Numbered from the stretch's first letter, positions 37,331 through 49,275 are shown. The stretch is DNA of 64,000 bases from Pachydiplax longipennis (GCA_036926295.1 JAVFKF010000017.1:744001-808000); one strand, 5' to 3'. A program made the numbers and translations. Notes: generated by a model not told the origin, from the sequence alone.

Positions 37331-39469
37331 GTCAACGTCTGTACAGGTGAATGTACATACATTCATATAATAATATCGTATTTAAATAGCTACTTTATCG
37401 CGTGAGGACAGTGAGGATATTTATCTCGCTAATATTTGCAGTAATAATTGTGTGTGTATTGTGCTCTGACCCATAATAGCAGAACGGATTACAAGTAGGT
37501 GTCACCTTACACAATAGTTATGATTATTGACCAGTTCAACGAGGATAAAAATTGCATTAGTTCAATGTCAGTAAAATTAAAATGACTTTACAAAATATAA
37601 AAACGAGAAATTTGAAATACAAGGATAAAAAAATAATTTCAATTTAAAACAAACAAATGAATGACTTATTTGTACAAGATCGTACCGAGGTGGTTTTTTA
37701 TTAACGTGACTAATTTACCTTTAATCCATCGCTATGTTAGTGATTTTAAGAGTAAATGTGTTCACAAAGCCACATTTATCTTGAGTAAGTTCTGCAAATT
37801 TTTTATTTTAAGTTTATATTCTAGTAACTCATTTTATTACATACGCTGCGTACCGTTAATTATAAGACCGCTTAGGGTTTATTTTCGATAACGAAATTAA
37901 CATTTATTATTGCAACATTTTATTTTATTATTTGTATCCAATAATATTTTAACCAAATAAGTCGCTCTGAGGAATCCAAGGAGTTTAACGTATTAATGCG
38001 ATGCATGGGGTAAATTGGGAAGATTTTAATTGTGCATAAAACGTTAAGAGTGAACAGTTTTCATGAAAATAGAACTCATAATAAGTTTTATTGACGTTTA
38101 TTCAATCACTTAGCTTTGCAGCATTATTTGTAGGTCTAAAATTTTTCAAAATGTAAAGTTTGAGCAGTATGTCTATTTATGTAATACCTTTGCTTTATCG
38201 ACGCTCCTCGGGTTAAATTGATATATATTTACAAAACTAACCCTTTCCCAAGGCTATGAAAGACTACGTTGATGTGACTCTCAAAAAAGCTTCATTCATC
38301 GTTGTTACTTGCACTTGCAGCTTACAACTCCACTACGCTCGCCAAGTTTGTTTTTATCGAGTTCTTTGGAATACTCCGCTGAACTACTCTAGAGAAAAAC
38401 CACATCATACTACATGAAGGTGCAAACAAGTTGTTACCCATAAAAAGCTTTCAAAGCCATTCTCCAACTGCAAACATATTCCAAAATATTATTAGAGCTT
38501 ATCTAACCTTAAGTTGCTCTTCATCCCTCCTTATTCCGTTCTTTTCTGGATTATATCCATCGACCTATGCGAATATCCTTGCTTCTGTGCTTAAGTAATA
38601 CTCGAGTTATCTTTCCGCACTGACTGTGTTAACTATAGTTTTACTCACGAAATGCATTCTTGCCGATGTAACGTTTCTCACGCTTTGTTTGGTAACTTTG
38701 TTTTCTCAAAATGAATTGTGCGAATGAGATAAATGAAGCAGTACAAATAAGATTAAAAATAATTTAGTATTTTCTTAACATTCTCATTCCATCCTTTGAA
38801 TGAATATTACAGGCATGTTCTGAAATGAGAAATTAAATTGATATGGAATGAGAAATAAGGTAATATATAGAGTGAAACCTTCCTTTATTGGATTCCATTA
38901 GAACCTCCGCTTAACACAGGGTCTGCCGTTAATGATGGACAGAAATATTTCTTCGGATAAAACAGGTTTCTGCTTCATATAACTTCCTCTCAAGGCAGGT
39001 TTCACTCTTTCAAAAATTAAATTTATTTTCATTATTTCCTCCGATTATATTTTTATAAATTGCTCAGTCATAAATATTATTTTCGAAGATTCTGGAAAAC
39101 ATAGTTTCATAAGTTCTCTTTATTTATTGTTGATTGAATTAAATTAAATTTATGGCCAATTTTCAAGCACATTAATGCTTATCCCTTTACTTACAGAACT
39201 GTATCGTACATACAAGGAACTAAATTTAACTTTCGACTATCATTTTTTTAGATAATATTTCTTATTTTCCTCCGATATCTTTCTCCCCAGAATCATAATT
39301 TTTTTAGCCGTACATGACCTCTACATACCGATGCTTCGACAAATACACTATTTTATTGGAATGTAACTCTGGAGTTATTACTCTACGTTGTTCCGGATTT
39401 ATAACTTACTCTTCTTTATATCGAATCAACTTTTTATACGATCATAAGAAAGCCAGATTGAAGGAGGGT
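37331..39469. other. AT-rich noncoding stretch
   Basis: Nothing recognised. Confidence 0.5.
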
Positions 39470-39700
39470 CTTTATCGTCTGGAAATACTTTCATCTTCCA
39501 TCTCACTTTTCTCTATTTTATATTTCTGTTCTCTATCTCCGATCATACCAACTTTCTTATCCTTATTGCCAATTACCGCTCCTCCCTAATCTTATCTTCC
39601 TACACTTCAATTCCATGGTTACCGTTATGTTACCCATTTTCCTTAATCGCCCAGTCTCTCTTCGTTCGTCTTTTCACTCCCTCTCTTTTTCTTGTACTCT
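39470..39700. repeat. pyrimidine-rich block
   Basis: C/T-rich plus strand, same character as 36930-37330. Part of a recurring pattern. Confidence 0.5.
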
Positions 39701-40799
39701 TTCAAGTCAGAGTGATTCATTCCGATAGCTTTATTACACAAGGAAATATTTCATTTGTCGGATACTGGTATCTGAAACACGTTTGACGAACGATCTACAT
39801 CAGAATTCGCAACATTTTACTTTCTCAGTGTTGTTTCGTGATTAAGTTTCGAAAAATTAATGATTTCGCTCGAAAAATCATGTATTCATGTTTTTTGTTT
39901 TATATGTATCACCAATGTTAATTGCTTTAGACAGAAGTTATACTTTCAGTAAAGGAAGATAAGAGGAAATAGACGTTAAATGAAATATGGGACTAACTAA
40001 TACCGATTTCGCCTGATAACACAGAATTAAAAGAATTCAATATAATAGTTTGTATTCTATTGTAATTTGTAATAATTTCGTATTACTCAATTTGTATTGT
40101 ACGTAGCATCACACCATCTTGATATTAGTGTAAAATAGTATTGTAACGAATTTTTCAAGTCAAGTCTTGAAGATAAACATATTCTTAAGAATAAAAGGCA
40201 TCTGTTTGAAGATTCTACGATAAAAGAAAAATGTTTAGAACTTTTTATTTTTAGGCGATGTTAATTCTTTCTCGATTAATTTAATCCGAATTTTCCATGT
40301 TAAGTTCTTTGTGCTATATAAAAACCGTGGGAATTGATTATTAATAAGTGAAATATAATGCAAAATGTCTTTATTATCTGAAAAAATTCGACTAGTAGTC
40401 CCATCTTCTATGAACCTTGTCAGAATGTAATATAAAGTACATACATACAAGAATTCAGATTTTAAGCAATTGAGTGATATATTAATTATGCAGGAAAAAG
40501 GAAAGAAAGATTGGTTATATGAAGAGAAAAGGTGATATTGTTTATCATAGAAAAATATGTCAACTTCAGGAGAAAAACACCAACGAAAAGAAGATGAGAT
40601 GTGTGAAAAAACCTGCGAAAGGTTTTGTAAAGAGTGGATGAAAGAGAGATGCTAACGTAGTGAAAAGTAAAAACTAAAAAAGTAAATCTCTCATAAGTTG
40701 AAAGAAATTTAATCGTAGGTTTAGAACAGAAATATCTGCTATCATAGATAATATTTAATACGTGGGTGTACAAGCAATTCTAAATTATTTTTTTATCAT

Positions 40800-41090
40800 C
40801 GTTCCTTGTGTTTCCACATTTATCCCTTTTCCCTTTCCTCATTTTGAAACTCACGCACTCCCTCAAGAGAATTCTCTCCACCCACTGTCGCCATTCACCT
40901 GTTCCCCAAGGTCTAACTCATATTCATTCACTCCGTAATACTTCTCCCGCCTCATTTTATACCCCCTTTTTGCTCTTTTCGCTTAACTTTTCCCATCCGC
41001 CTTCTTTTTTCATACAACTACTGCTCATGCCTAAGAATCCCAAACTTCCCTGGAATTCCTCCCTCTCTTGTTTCTATGCATTTTTATGAA
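40800..41090. repeat. pyrimidine-rich block
   Basis: C/T-rich plus strand. It explains the 93-codon frame at 40808-41089, made mostly of L, S, F, P and H. Confidence 0.55.
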
Positions 41091-41451
41091 AATTGGATTC
41101 CCCACACAACTCTAACAAGCTGAGATGAAAATAGCTAGAGTTGTGAAAAATATTTTACGCGGATAACAGAATGCTAAGGAAATATTTATTTAAGATAAAA
41201 AGTGCACTTCATCGGAGATTTAATGGCTATTTCATAGCTGGGACCCTTAACTTTGAAAGTTTTATAAATTTATTAGTATCATAAGGAAACTAATTTTATA
41301 ATCTATGTATCTTATTTAGTGGGAGAGAAATATAGAATAGAATAGCCCGAGTTCAAGTACCCCACAAAAGGCATTTTAAAAATAAAACAACATTGGGTAA
41401 AAGGATTGCCATTTAATGGGCAGCTCGATTCAACCATACAGAGCTATGACT

Positions 41452-41608
41452 TTTACACGTTCCACCAAGAGAAATGAAGAAGGCACTTCGTTGTTTCCAC
41501 ACTTTTTGTGTGTAAACAGTGTGGAAATTACGCAGAGCCTTCTTCATTTCTCATTATGGCTTTCCACGAAGTCCGGCCTAATAATATACAATTTACACGT
41601 TCCACCAA
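41452..41608. mobile_element. hairpin-bearing insert between 17-bp direct repeats
   Basis: TTTACACGTTCCACCAA occurs identically at 41452-41468 and 41592-41608. Immediately inside the left copy, 41469-41503 and 41518-41552 form a 35-bp inverted repeat with 4 mismatches and a 14-base loop. The 123-base insert with flanking direct repeats looks like a small foldback or MITE-like insertion with its target-site duplication. However, the hairpin reaches only one end of the insert, so a deletion or local duplication is also possible. Confidence 0.5.
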
Positions 41609-41739
41609 CGCAACCCGTAAACGTATCATATTCCTGGATATCTTTTAGAGTTCGTAAGGCAAAATGAATACCTAATTCCACGTAGCAATGGTGTTTCCTA
41701 TTAAGAGGCGTCATAGCTAATAGGATGCAAAGATTAGCA

Positions 41740-42195
41740 AGTAGACTTCTGAGGGGATTGAGAGTAAGAGAAACTGCCTGCGCGTGTATTGTTGTGCGAT
41801 TTGAGATCCTCAAAGATTAGACTCTGATCTGAAGATGGTTCAACGTAGAGCAGCTTAAAGGAGATTCGACAGCAGTGTTTCAGCTATGATAGAGTCCCTC
41901 GGGTGGAATTCTCTGAATGACAGAAGACTGGATTACCGACGGAAGATCTTCGAAAACTTTATCGGCGCAGATTTCGGAGTTTCTTTTTCTACAACGTAGT
42001 TCGACAACGTCCGCGAACTCTGAGAGAAAACAAAAAAAGTTTTACAAGGAAATACTCGCCAAGACGGCTACTTCTGGTCGCTTTTTCGTCGGAGCATTAC
42101 CGAACATAATATCAGCTAAAGTTAGATAGGAATTTAGGTGTTTTGCATCCCCTGCTATACGCCTCAGGCGGTTTGCTAGGTTTTCGTAATGTAAG
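41740..42195 (+). pseudogene. decayed LINE ORF2 C-terminus with 3' tail
   Basis: From 41743 one frame gives RLLRGLRVRETACACIVVRF, resembling the VKExAYxxLVRPxLEY block of LINE ORF2. After a frameshift, the frame from 41832 gives KMVQRRAA, a stop, then SAMIESLGWNSLNDRRL and DYRRKIFENF. These match the family's KVQRRAARFV...LGWxSLxxRRxxxRLxxxYK region. Further on, about 42060-42100, comes DGYFWSLFRRSI, matching the xxYxxSFFPRTI block. Several in-frame stops are present. The tail (42146-42195: CCCCTGCTATACGCC, AGGCGGTTTGCTAGG, TAATGTAAG) matches the other tails in the window. RT and endonuclease domains are absent: a 5'-truncated, dead copy. Confidence 0.82.
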
Positions 42196-43446
42196 CATCC
42201 AGGAAGTCCAGGATTAACAGGCTTATCAGCAGCATGTCTTATTTTTGCAATCGTTGATTAAACTTATTTAAGTACAAATATCTATATTCACTAAAGCATT
42301 AATATCAATAATATTATTTATATTTATGTATCCGTTCATCTGTTTATAATGCAATAGTTCCATTGCTTCTATTAACAGACAAAATCCATACATCTGACTA
42401 ACGATCTCAACTAGGCCTTGTATTTTGGCTTTGGGTGTACTGAAGAACATACTGACAAAATTGTGAGGGATTATTTTCGGGAAAATACAGTAATAAATGC
42501 AATACGTAGGAAATCTAATTTAATGTGTATTTTTTACTCTAAATACACCTGGACAAGAAGATGCTGAAGACCAGTGATAAGCCTCGTGAAAACATAAAGG
42601 TATGTAATAGTGAATAAAATTTCACATCCTTAGAAAATATATAACGATGTAAATATCGGTTTATCAAAATAATGACAGAAAAGAAACGATTTCCAGGGAT
42701 TCATTTTCCTGCTTTACTTACAAACCGAACGGATCAAGGTAAGTCTTGAGAGTTGGTTCCATGGACAGATAAAATCCGCAGAAGTAATCCCAACGACAGT
42801 AACGAATTGACTTACACTAGGCATACATTCCGGATGTGTCCGATGAATACGAGAAAATGGAACGACTAAAATATCAGATTTATTCCTCTTTTTTCTGGCG
42901 AAATTGCTGAAGTTGGCGTTGGAAAAGCCTCAAGGGCGACTCTACCGCAGTCCATCCTTCAATCTTTCACAAAACTCCACGCCCTTAGCGAATTTACAGC
43001 CTTACAATATTATCATCTTCTTTTTTATAACTCCTGACTTGGCCTTTTCCTTCGGAGGTAACCAAGCAATTCCTCTCTCTTTTTACCCTCTCCCTATCCT
43101 CACAATTCTCTTCTTCCGGAATGTTTTTCAACTGTGGGACGTTTTTTCCGAGTTAGCGTAAAATATTCACATTTTTTCAGTTCCTTTAGCGTGAAATTAC
43201 AAAGATTTTTTCAGTATTTTCTTCCAATTTGTTCCCTGTGAAAAAGAAGATGTGATTTATGTCACCGTTTGGATTTCCGGCGCTTTATCTACTGCTTGTC
43301 GGAAAACGTTCCTTCGAGAAGAGGACTGCAAACGAGGGATTTTCATTTCAGAAATTGTAGAATTAGATGTGTTGTTATGACTCGGCTTAAAGGAGTTCGA
43401 ACTCAAGGACAGGATATAAGATGACCTTGCAGGGTGAGAAGAACCC
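42196..43446. other. noncoding stretch with pyrimidine-rich part
   Basis: No gene recognised. 42940-43150 is C/T-rich on the plus strand and carries an 85-codon frame (42904-43161) with no family match. A weak hammerhead-like string at 42564-42592 is discussed among the findings. Confidence 0.45.
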
Positions 43447-43566
43447 TAAGATGCTGAACTATCTCGTAAAACCTATTCCTCAAGGATTAGAGCAGGTGCC
43501 CGGAATTGGAAAATCTTGGTTCGAACACCAGTTTCGTCAGGGTTTTTCATTGCCCTTTTTCTTTGA
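43447..43566 (+). mobile_element. tRNA-derived SINE copy
   Basis: B box GGTTCGAACACC (43518-43529) on the plus strand, about 70 bases downstream of a degenerate A-box region (ATGCTGAACTATCTCG). A GTCAGGG / TTTTTCATTGCCC body follows. The string GTGCCCGGAATTGGA (43496-43510) recurs with one change at 54251-54265, and CGTAAAA precedes it at a similar distance in both places. Two related copies support a real repeat family. Confidence 0.55.
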
Positions 43567-44104
43567 GAAGTCCTTGAAGTTTCTTTGAATGAGGAAAAGA
43601 TTAATTTATTCACATTTACATTATTGCATCTCGTTTGGGGTATGGCAGGGGTTGCGCAAACTTCGAGCTCCTTAGTTATCTGATTTGTGTGCGTAATGCT
43701 ATCTGTAATGAGGAGCAGAAATAGCTATTCATTCTGGCTATAATCTCGCGAAATCTTTGTTATCTGACCTCGAAACTTGTGTTCGTTGTGTACGATTAGT
43801 ATTATTTATATTTACGGCTGATTAAAAAGAATATAAATAATAATAATTCGTAACCAAAATATCTCAGTCTTGAGGAAGAAAACACAATCGTTTTACAATC
43901 AGTTGCATTATTTTATTGTTTAAAAGTTTTATTAATGCCATAATTAATCTTTGCAAATTACTGGAAGCATATAACAAAATGATTAGATCAAGCTCTTAGA
44001 AGTAAATTGGGTACGGATTCAAACAGTCATTTGATAGTAACGTTTTAAATATAATTCAATTTATTCTATTTATGTAGCTATAATTGAGTCTATCCACAGT
44101 TCAT

Positions 44105-44290
44105 ACTCTTTCATGCGCTTCAACTTCTCATATCTTTCTCTTTGCGACTCCATTTCCACCTCTATTTCTCATTCACCCTCTTCCCCATATCCATTTCTTC
44201 CTCCAATTCGTCGTGGTCTGTTAATTCCTCTCCTTTATTTTCTGCATAATAACGACCTTTCCTTAATGCTTTTCAAGTTTACTTCTCCCC
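44105..44290. repeat. pyrimidine-rich block
   Basis: C/T-rich plus strand. Low-complexity frame only (44113-44304). 44330-44560, just after it, is a GC-richer unique patch. Confidence 0.5.
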
Positions 44291-44559
44291 TTACAGTGAG
44301 ATAAATAGGGAGAAATTCTCCGATGAAAAGACGTTTGAAGCGCATTCCTGATTCGTGGCACACTTAATTAGCGCCTAGGTAAACAATCGGTAGATGGAGC
44401 GACGTCCGGAGAAAACATATGAGCAGCGCAAGACGTCGGAGTAATTAATAATTGGAGATTTGAGGAAAGGAAGTGTGAGCCAGGAAGCGCATTTTCTGCT
44501 GGAATACAATAACTGTCGCGTTCTGTAAACAACTTTTTCTGCGAATTCTTTTGTTTCCT

Positions 44560-45960
44560 ATTCTGGAAACATGGAGCTCCTTGCTTTGTCTACCTTAACT
44601 AAACACGAGAGTTGGAAGAAGTTGGAAAAGTTTCCCTGCTAAAGTATGCTTTTGTAGAAAAGAGGGATTCTATAGCAACGGAAAATGTACGTTACTATCA
44701 GCGATGACAGCTTAAGCTGACCTTCAGGGAGATTATAGGAATGTAGCACTGCGGAAGGGGTGCAAAGTAAGTGATGTGTAACACTGTGGTTTTGGGTTAG
44801 AAAAAAAGATTTTCAAGGATGAAATAATTATGGTACACAGTAAGAAAGGATGAATATGAGAATCGGTGGATGGAACATATGAATAAATAAAGATATACAA
44901 CAAAGTGATGAAAAAAGTACAAAGAATAATTAAATGGAATAAGGAAATAATGGGGACCAGTGTGAATAATAAATAGCCTTAAATTTAATCCTGAGCATTG
45001 CATCGACCAAAGGCATGAGCGCAGTCTGAAAACTTCAAAAATTACAAATAATATAAATTTATACGCATTTGTTTTCCTTATAAGTTATAGCAATAGGATC
45101 AGTTGGTATGGCCATCGCCTCATGGAAAACCATAAAAAATTAATTAAACAATCAATTTAGAGATGTAAGAGTTGTTAAATTCACTTAATGTGGTGATATC
45201 TATACATAAAATATTAGATAACAGTCGAAGTTTCACTGAAAAATACTGAATGAACGCGATAAATGTAAACGGGTAAATTTTAGCATTTTTTATCATTGTT
45301 ATTATTATTTGATGTGACTTTGAAAGAAGGTCAAAATGTAGTACACTTAATTCGCAATCCTATGTGACTGCAGGAGAATCAATTCTGCATCAGTGTGCTT
45401 GAAATGGAATCATTTTAAAAGCAGGACTTATTTTTCGAAGCCGACTGGTGTGTCTCTTTGAATGATGAGTGTCTCTTTGACATGACAAATCGCTTTAGTA
45501 TTCTCGAATCGGTCAGTCGCCTTTATTTTTCCTCTTTCGTCAATTTGGAGACTTGAATTGAGACAGATTCACGAAGAAACGTCTCTCAGCCGTCCACTTG
45601 CTCCAAATTCCAATTGTAAACAGTAACAGAAGCGTTTTACTGTCCATGATCGACCATTTATAATTCTATGAGACATTTTTCCTAAACTGCATGGAAAATA
45701 TTAAGATAAACACCATACTCTTGAATTAAATCTTATTAATTTCATCCGAAATTCGAGTTAATTTTTGTGAATATACAGATTCAAGTGATGAGGAAGGCCT
45801 TAAAGCAACAAAAAATATGTTCCAAAATTAAGAAACAGCCAATGCAAGGATTTAGGTAAATAATTGCTCTGGAGAATGGTCAAGTAAATTAAGTGGTTCC
45901 AGCACGGGCGTTCAAGTAAAACATAATTTTTTCTAAAATAATTTTGAATAAGCTGCTAAA
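44560..45960. other. AT-rich noncoding stretch
   Basis: No gene recognised. GTGTCTCTTTGA occurs at 45450-45461 and 45469-45480. 45096-45124 resembles the D-arm region of a tRNA (AGGATCAGTTGGTATGG), possibly a truncated SINE head with no B box. Confidence 0.45.
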
Positions 45961-46213
45961 CAGATGAATCGCAGGAAGACTTCTCGGGTTTCCAGCCGGG
46001 TGCAGTGTTGGATTGAGTCCGACGTTTCGGCTACTAACAGCATAGCCATCTCCAGGGAAGGAATCTTCAGGGAATCACTTCCCTGAAGATGGCTATGCTG
46101 TTAGTAGCCGAAACGTCGGACTCAATCCAACACTGCACCCGGCTGGAAACCCGAGAAGTCTTCCTTCAACATATTCACCGGGAAAGAACCAAATCGTTCC
46201 AGATGAATCGCAG
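45961..46213. mobile_element. Penelope-like palindromic insertion with 14-bp duplication
   Basis: CAGATGAATCGCAG is present at 45961-45974 and again at 46200-46213 as an exact flanking direct repeat. Inside, 45973-46060 and 46078-46165 form an 88-bp inverted repeat with a single mismatch and a 17-base spacer. The right unit reads CCTGAAGATGGCTATGC...GTAGCCGAAACGTCGG. This is the signature I associate with the terminal repeats (pLTRs) of Penelope-like elements, which are known to carry hammerhead ribozyme motifs. A non-palindromic stretch (46166-46199, beginning TCAACATATTCACCGGGAAAG) follows the right arm. No RT or GIY-YIG coding sequence is present, so this is a non-autonomous or severely truncated insertion of two head-to-head ends. 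The near identity of the arms suggests a young insertion or gene conversion. Confidence 0.8.
46083..46117 (+). ncRNA. hammerhead-ribozyme-like core
   Basis: CTGAAGA (46083-46089), one unpaired T, helix II GGCTA/TAGCC (46091-46095 with 46105-46109), then GAAA (46110-46113) and ACGTC. This order is that of a hammerhead core (CUGANGA, helix II, GAAA, short helix III, UH). Helix III would be only the self-complementary ACGT, so activity would probably need two molecules or the inverted partner. The mirror copy in the left arm (minus strand) has CTGGAGA, changing the conserved A of CUGA, and should be inactive. The extra T next to helix II is unusual. Confidence 0.5.
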
Positions 46214-49200
46214 TTTGGGCTAAAGACCTTCAATTAATTGTTAATACTTCTGCTTAGTGTTTAATATGCAGACAAAAGTTATTATATTAATTCCGATAAT
46301 TACTATCAGGTTCTGAAAAAGCTTATTCGACTTCAAGTAAGAATATTCATTATTTTTTAACTTAATCTTAATTCACGGAGAAAACTAAAGGGACGAAGAA
46401 ATTCCAAAATATAGGAAACGAAACACAAGACCAATAAAATTGAAATCCAATAAGATAAGAGATATAACATAATTCTTGACGCATTTTGATGATTTATCAG
46501 GAATGCATTAATAAAAGCAGAAGTAAGGTAATCTCTATATTTTATATCGGCTAAAAGTTGTATGACGAAGCATCATCTATACGAGGATTTGATATTACTC
46601 CATCATGTGCTGTGTATAGCAAGTAATATAGAAGTTCGGGTTCTCTACTAAGATTTAGGTCATAAACAGAAACATGATATATTGCGGTAGATAGCAGTAG
46701 CTTCTTCATTCATTCGTCAGTGCCATGAGTTGAGATTTTTAAATTGGCTTTTTCGCATAAGATCGGGAGCATTTTACGTGTTACGTACAGGATATTAACA
46801 CAAGGAAACCTTGCTCGAATTCATTCACAGAAAGTCACTAGAGATGGCTTTGAATAAATTCAAATTTGAAGCTATCTTACTTAAAAAATGAGGAAACTTT
46901 TGGTGAAAATAAATTATTCTAACGATGTATCCACTTATGTCTTTATTTACCTCATTTTAAGATCGCAACTGTTCCCATCTGGCTCTAGTAGATTTCAGTT
47001 CATGAAAATCAATATTTTTTTATATTTATTATGAAGTACCTCGCAAACTTTCAAACTCGGATAATTCGCAATATATATTTTTATAATTTATAATATATGG
47101 ATTTCTTCTTTTAAAGGTCTTCCCTTTACTTTTGGATAACCTATCCTTCTCTCCATCTGTCCAAAAAGTTTGGCCCTAATTTTCTCACTGTTTTATCCTT
47201 GTTTTCTACATTGAGCAGCTTTTTTAAACATTCTAATGATGATAACAGAAGAAATAAAATTCTATTAAAAGATAAATTCATCACATATTGCTGGGAACAG
47301 CTCATGTGACTAGGGAAAAATCCAAAAAGAGAAATAAAGTTAAACTTGCATTCGAAGAAATTGAATTATTCTTTGGCATCGATTCTGGATTGCACATTAA
47401 AATGTCTTTCATGTGGTTTATCGAAGCGGAAATATTATGTGGTCAATAAAAAGTTGACTTGCTTAAATATTCATGAAATCTAACAGTTGGTAGCCCTTAC
47501 AAAGAATAGGGCATTTAAAAGTATACAATCAATGTCTTGAAATTAATCGGTCAAAAAATATACTCTGAACATGTACTAAGAAAAATCTTCTATAAATTAT
47601 AAAATCAGATTTTATTTACATTTTGTTCGTTTCATCGTCAGTTTGAAAATAATACTTTAACGAAATGAATAAATACAGGCATCTGGAAGAAGATTCAAAG
47701 AAATACGCATTTAATTTGTACGAGATCTCTTCGGAATACCAAACTCCGGAGAGATTCGTATTTTGATGAAGATCTTGCGTCGCAAAAGAATAATGATTCG
47801 AAGAAAGAAGAGGGATAAAAATATACACTGATGAATATTTCGGAGGAATAAATTGGAGGAGAAGAACTTAAAGAGGAGAGTGGTTGGCTGATTTATGAAT
47901 GGAGGAGCGCCATCAAAAGTAAATTAATCGAATGTTCCATATGCTAACGAAAAAAGAGACGGCCAAGAGAAGTAACGATTAACCTATATAACTCTTTAAG
48001 GATGACTGATGAATGAATGCGGATTTTTCGTATGACGAATGTAACTTGAACATGGGAATTTAAGAGGTATTCCTATGTGACGCCAGTTAACATTCGCAGA
48101 ACAGTTTTAAATTTACAGCGCGTCCGTTATAACTTAGGTAAGTGGCAAGGAATGATAAACAAACGCCGCTAATTAGTTGATTCATGCTGCTTGCTTATGT
48201 TAGACCGAATTTTCTATATCATTAGATCAATTTTTCTTTTATATCTTTATAATATTATTTTATATTTTCTACGTTTGAAATTCTAAATTCCTAGTGATTT
48301 CTATTGCTTTCCATTTTAAGTGAATGTTTACATTGTATCCAGTTATTGATTTCATTTCACGTAATTTCTTTCATAATATTATTTTGTAATTTCTATGCTA
48401 GAAACATCTTTTAGGTTTAACCATCTGTAGGTTTGAGCTGGTTTTTCACTCACCTCCCTTTTGTGAGTCTTCTTCCACTGTGCATATTCTTTCGTTTGAT
48501 AATATCTTAGGTTTTTTGCATCCACTCCCAAAATTTCCACTCTATTTTTGTTTAAACACAGATAAGTTATGTGTTTATCATTATCATAGTTTTCAGTTAC
48601 ACATAGACAATTATCTCACATAGCCAACATAACTACAATTACAAGCAGTATTAGTTTCATTAAAAAAGGGTCGGTTTCACTAGAAAATGGCGTATTAGGG
48701 GAGATCCGGGAGCGTTTCAAACGGGTTTTACAGTGTATATTTCAGTGGTAAAATCGACCGCCTTCACCACTGAGGGGTCTTTTGATGGGAAAGACAAGAG
48801 CGGAGGAGGATATAAGGAGAACAATTCAAGAGGCAGCTTTTGAGGTACGCCTAAGAGGGGTTTTTAGGAATTCCTTGAGGAATTACTCGCTTTGGGGAAG
48901 TTTTTTTCTCTTTCTTCTCCACGCACCCTCATTTTCGTATCATCCCCTTCACTACTGAATGTATTTATATCTTGTTTATTTTGAATCCGTCGCCAGCATA
49001 TGAAGTGCAAGCTTTCAGCGTTATCGGTTGTCTTATTTTATGAAAAACCTTCCTATCATAGAATATTATGCATCTTATGATTTAATTATAAAAGATCACA
49101 GATTGTGTGTTCTAGAGTAAGAATTGGTATGAATTGAGGAAAGGGAATAGCATCACGGATAGCAGAACGGCTTGAAAAAGCGTACCGAGGATTGAGTGTA

Positions 49201-49214
49201 TGGAATTGGAACTA
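46214..49214. other. AT-rich noncoding stretch
   Basis: No gene recognised. Small inverted repeats: 47719-47735 with 47745-47760 (imperfect), and TCAGTGGT 48742-48749 with 48766-48773 inside a GC-richer patch. Confidence 0.5.
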
Positions 49215-49275
49215 GTAATGTTAGTTTAGAGGTTAAAATATCTGCTCTGAAAGCAGTGGACCTAGATTAAAGCTA
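49215..49275 (+). mobile_element. degenerate tRNA-like remnant
   Basis: A-box-like TTAGTTTAGAGGTTA (49221-49235), then CTGCTCTGAAAGCAG, which can form an anticodon-arm-like hairpin. A decayed B-box region (CCTAGATTAAAGC, 49261-49273) follows. Probably a decayed tRNA-derived SINE. Confidence 0.4.

Noticed and set aside
37056..37405. Two overlapping plus-strand ORFs rich in F, L, S and P, resembling membrane segments
   Set aside because: Both come from the pyrimidine-rich tract. The hydrophobic character is forced by TTC/CTC/TTT codons, not a sign of a membrane protein.
41544..41813. 89-codon minus-strand ORF
   Set aside because: It lies opposite the hairpin insert and the start of the LINE remnant; the plus-strand translation carries the recognisable motifs.
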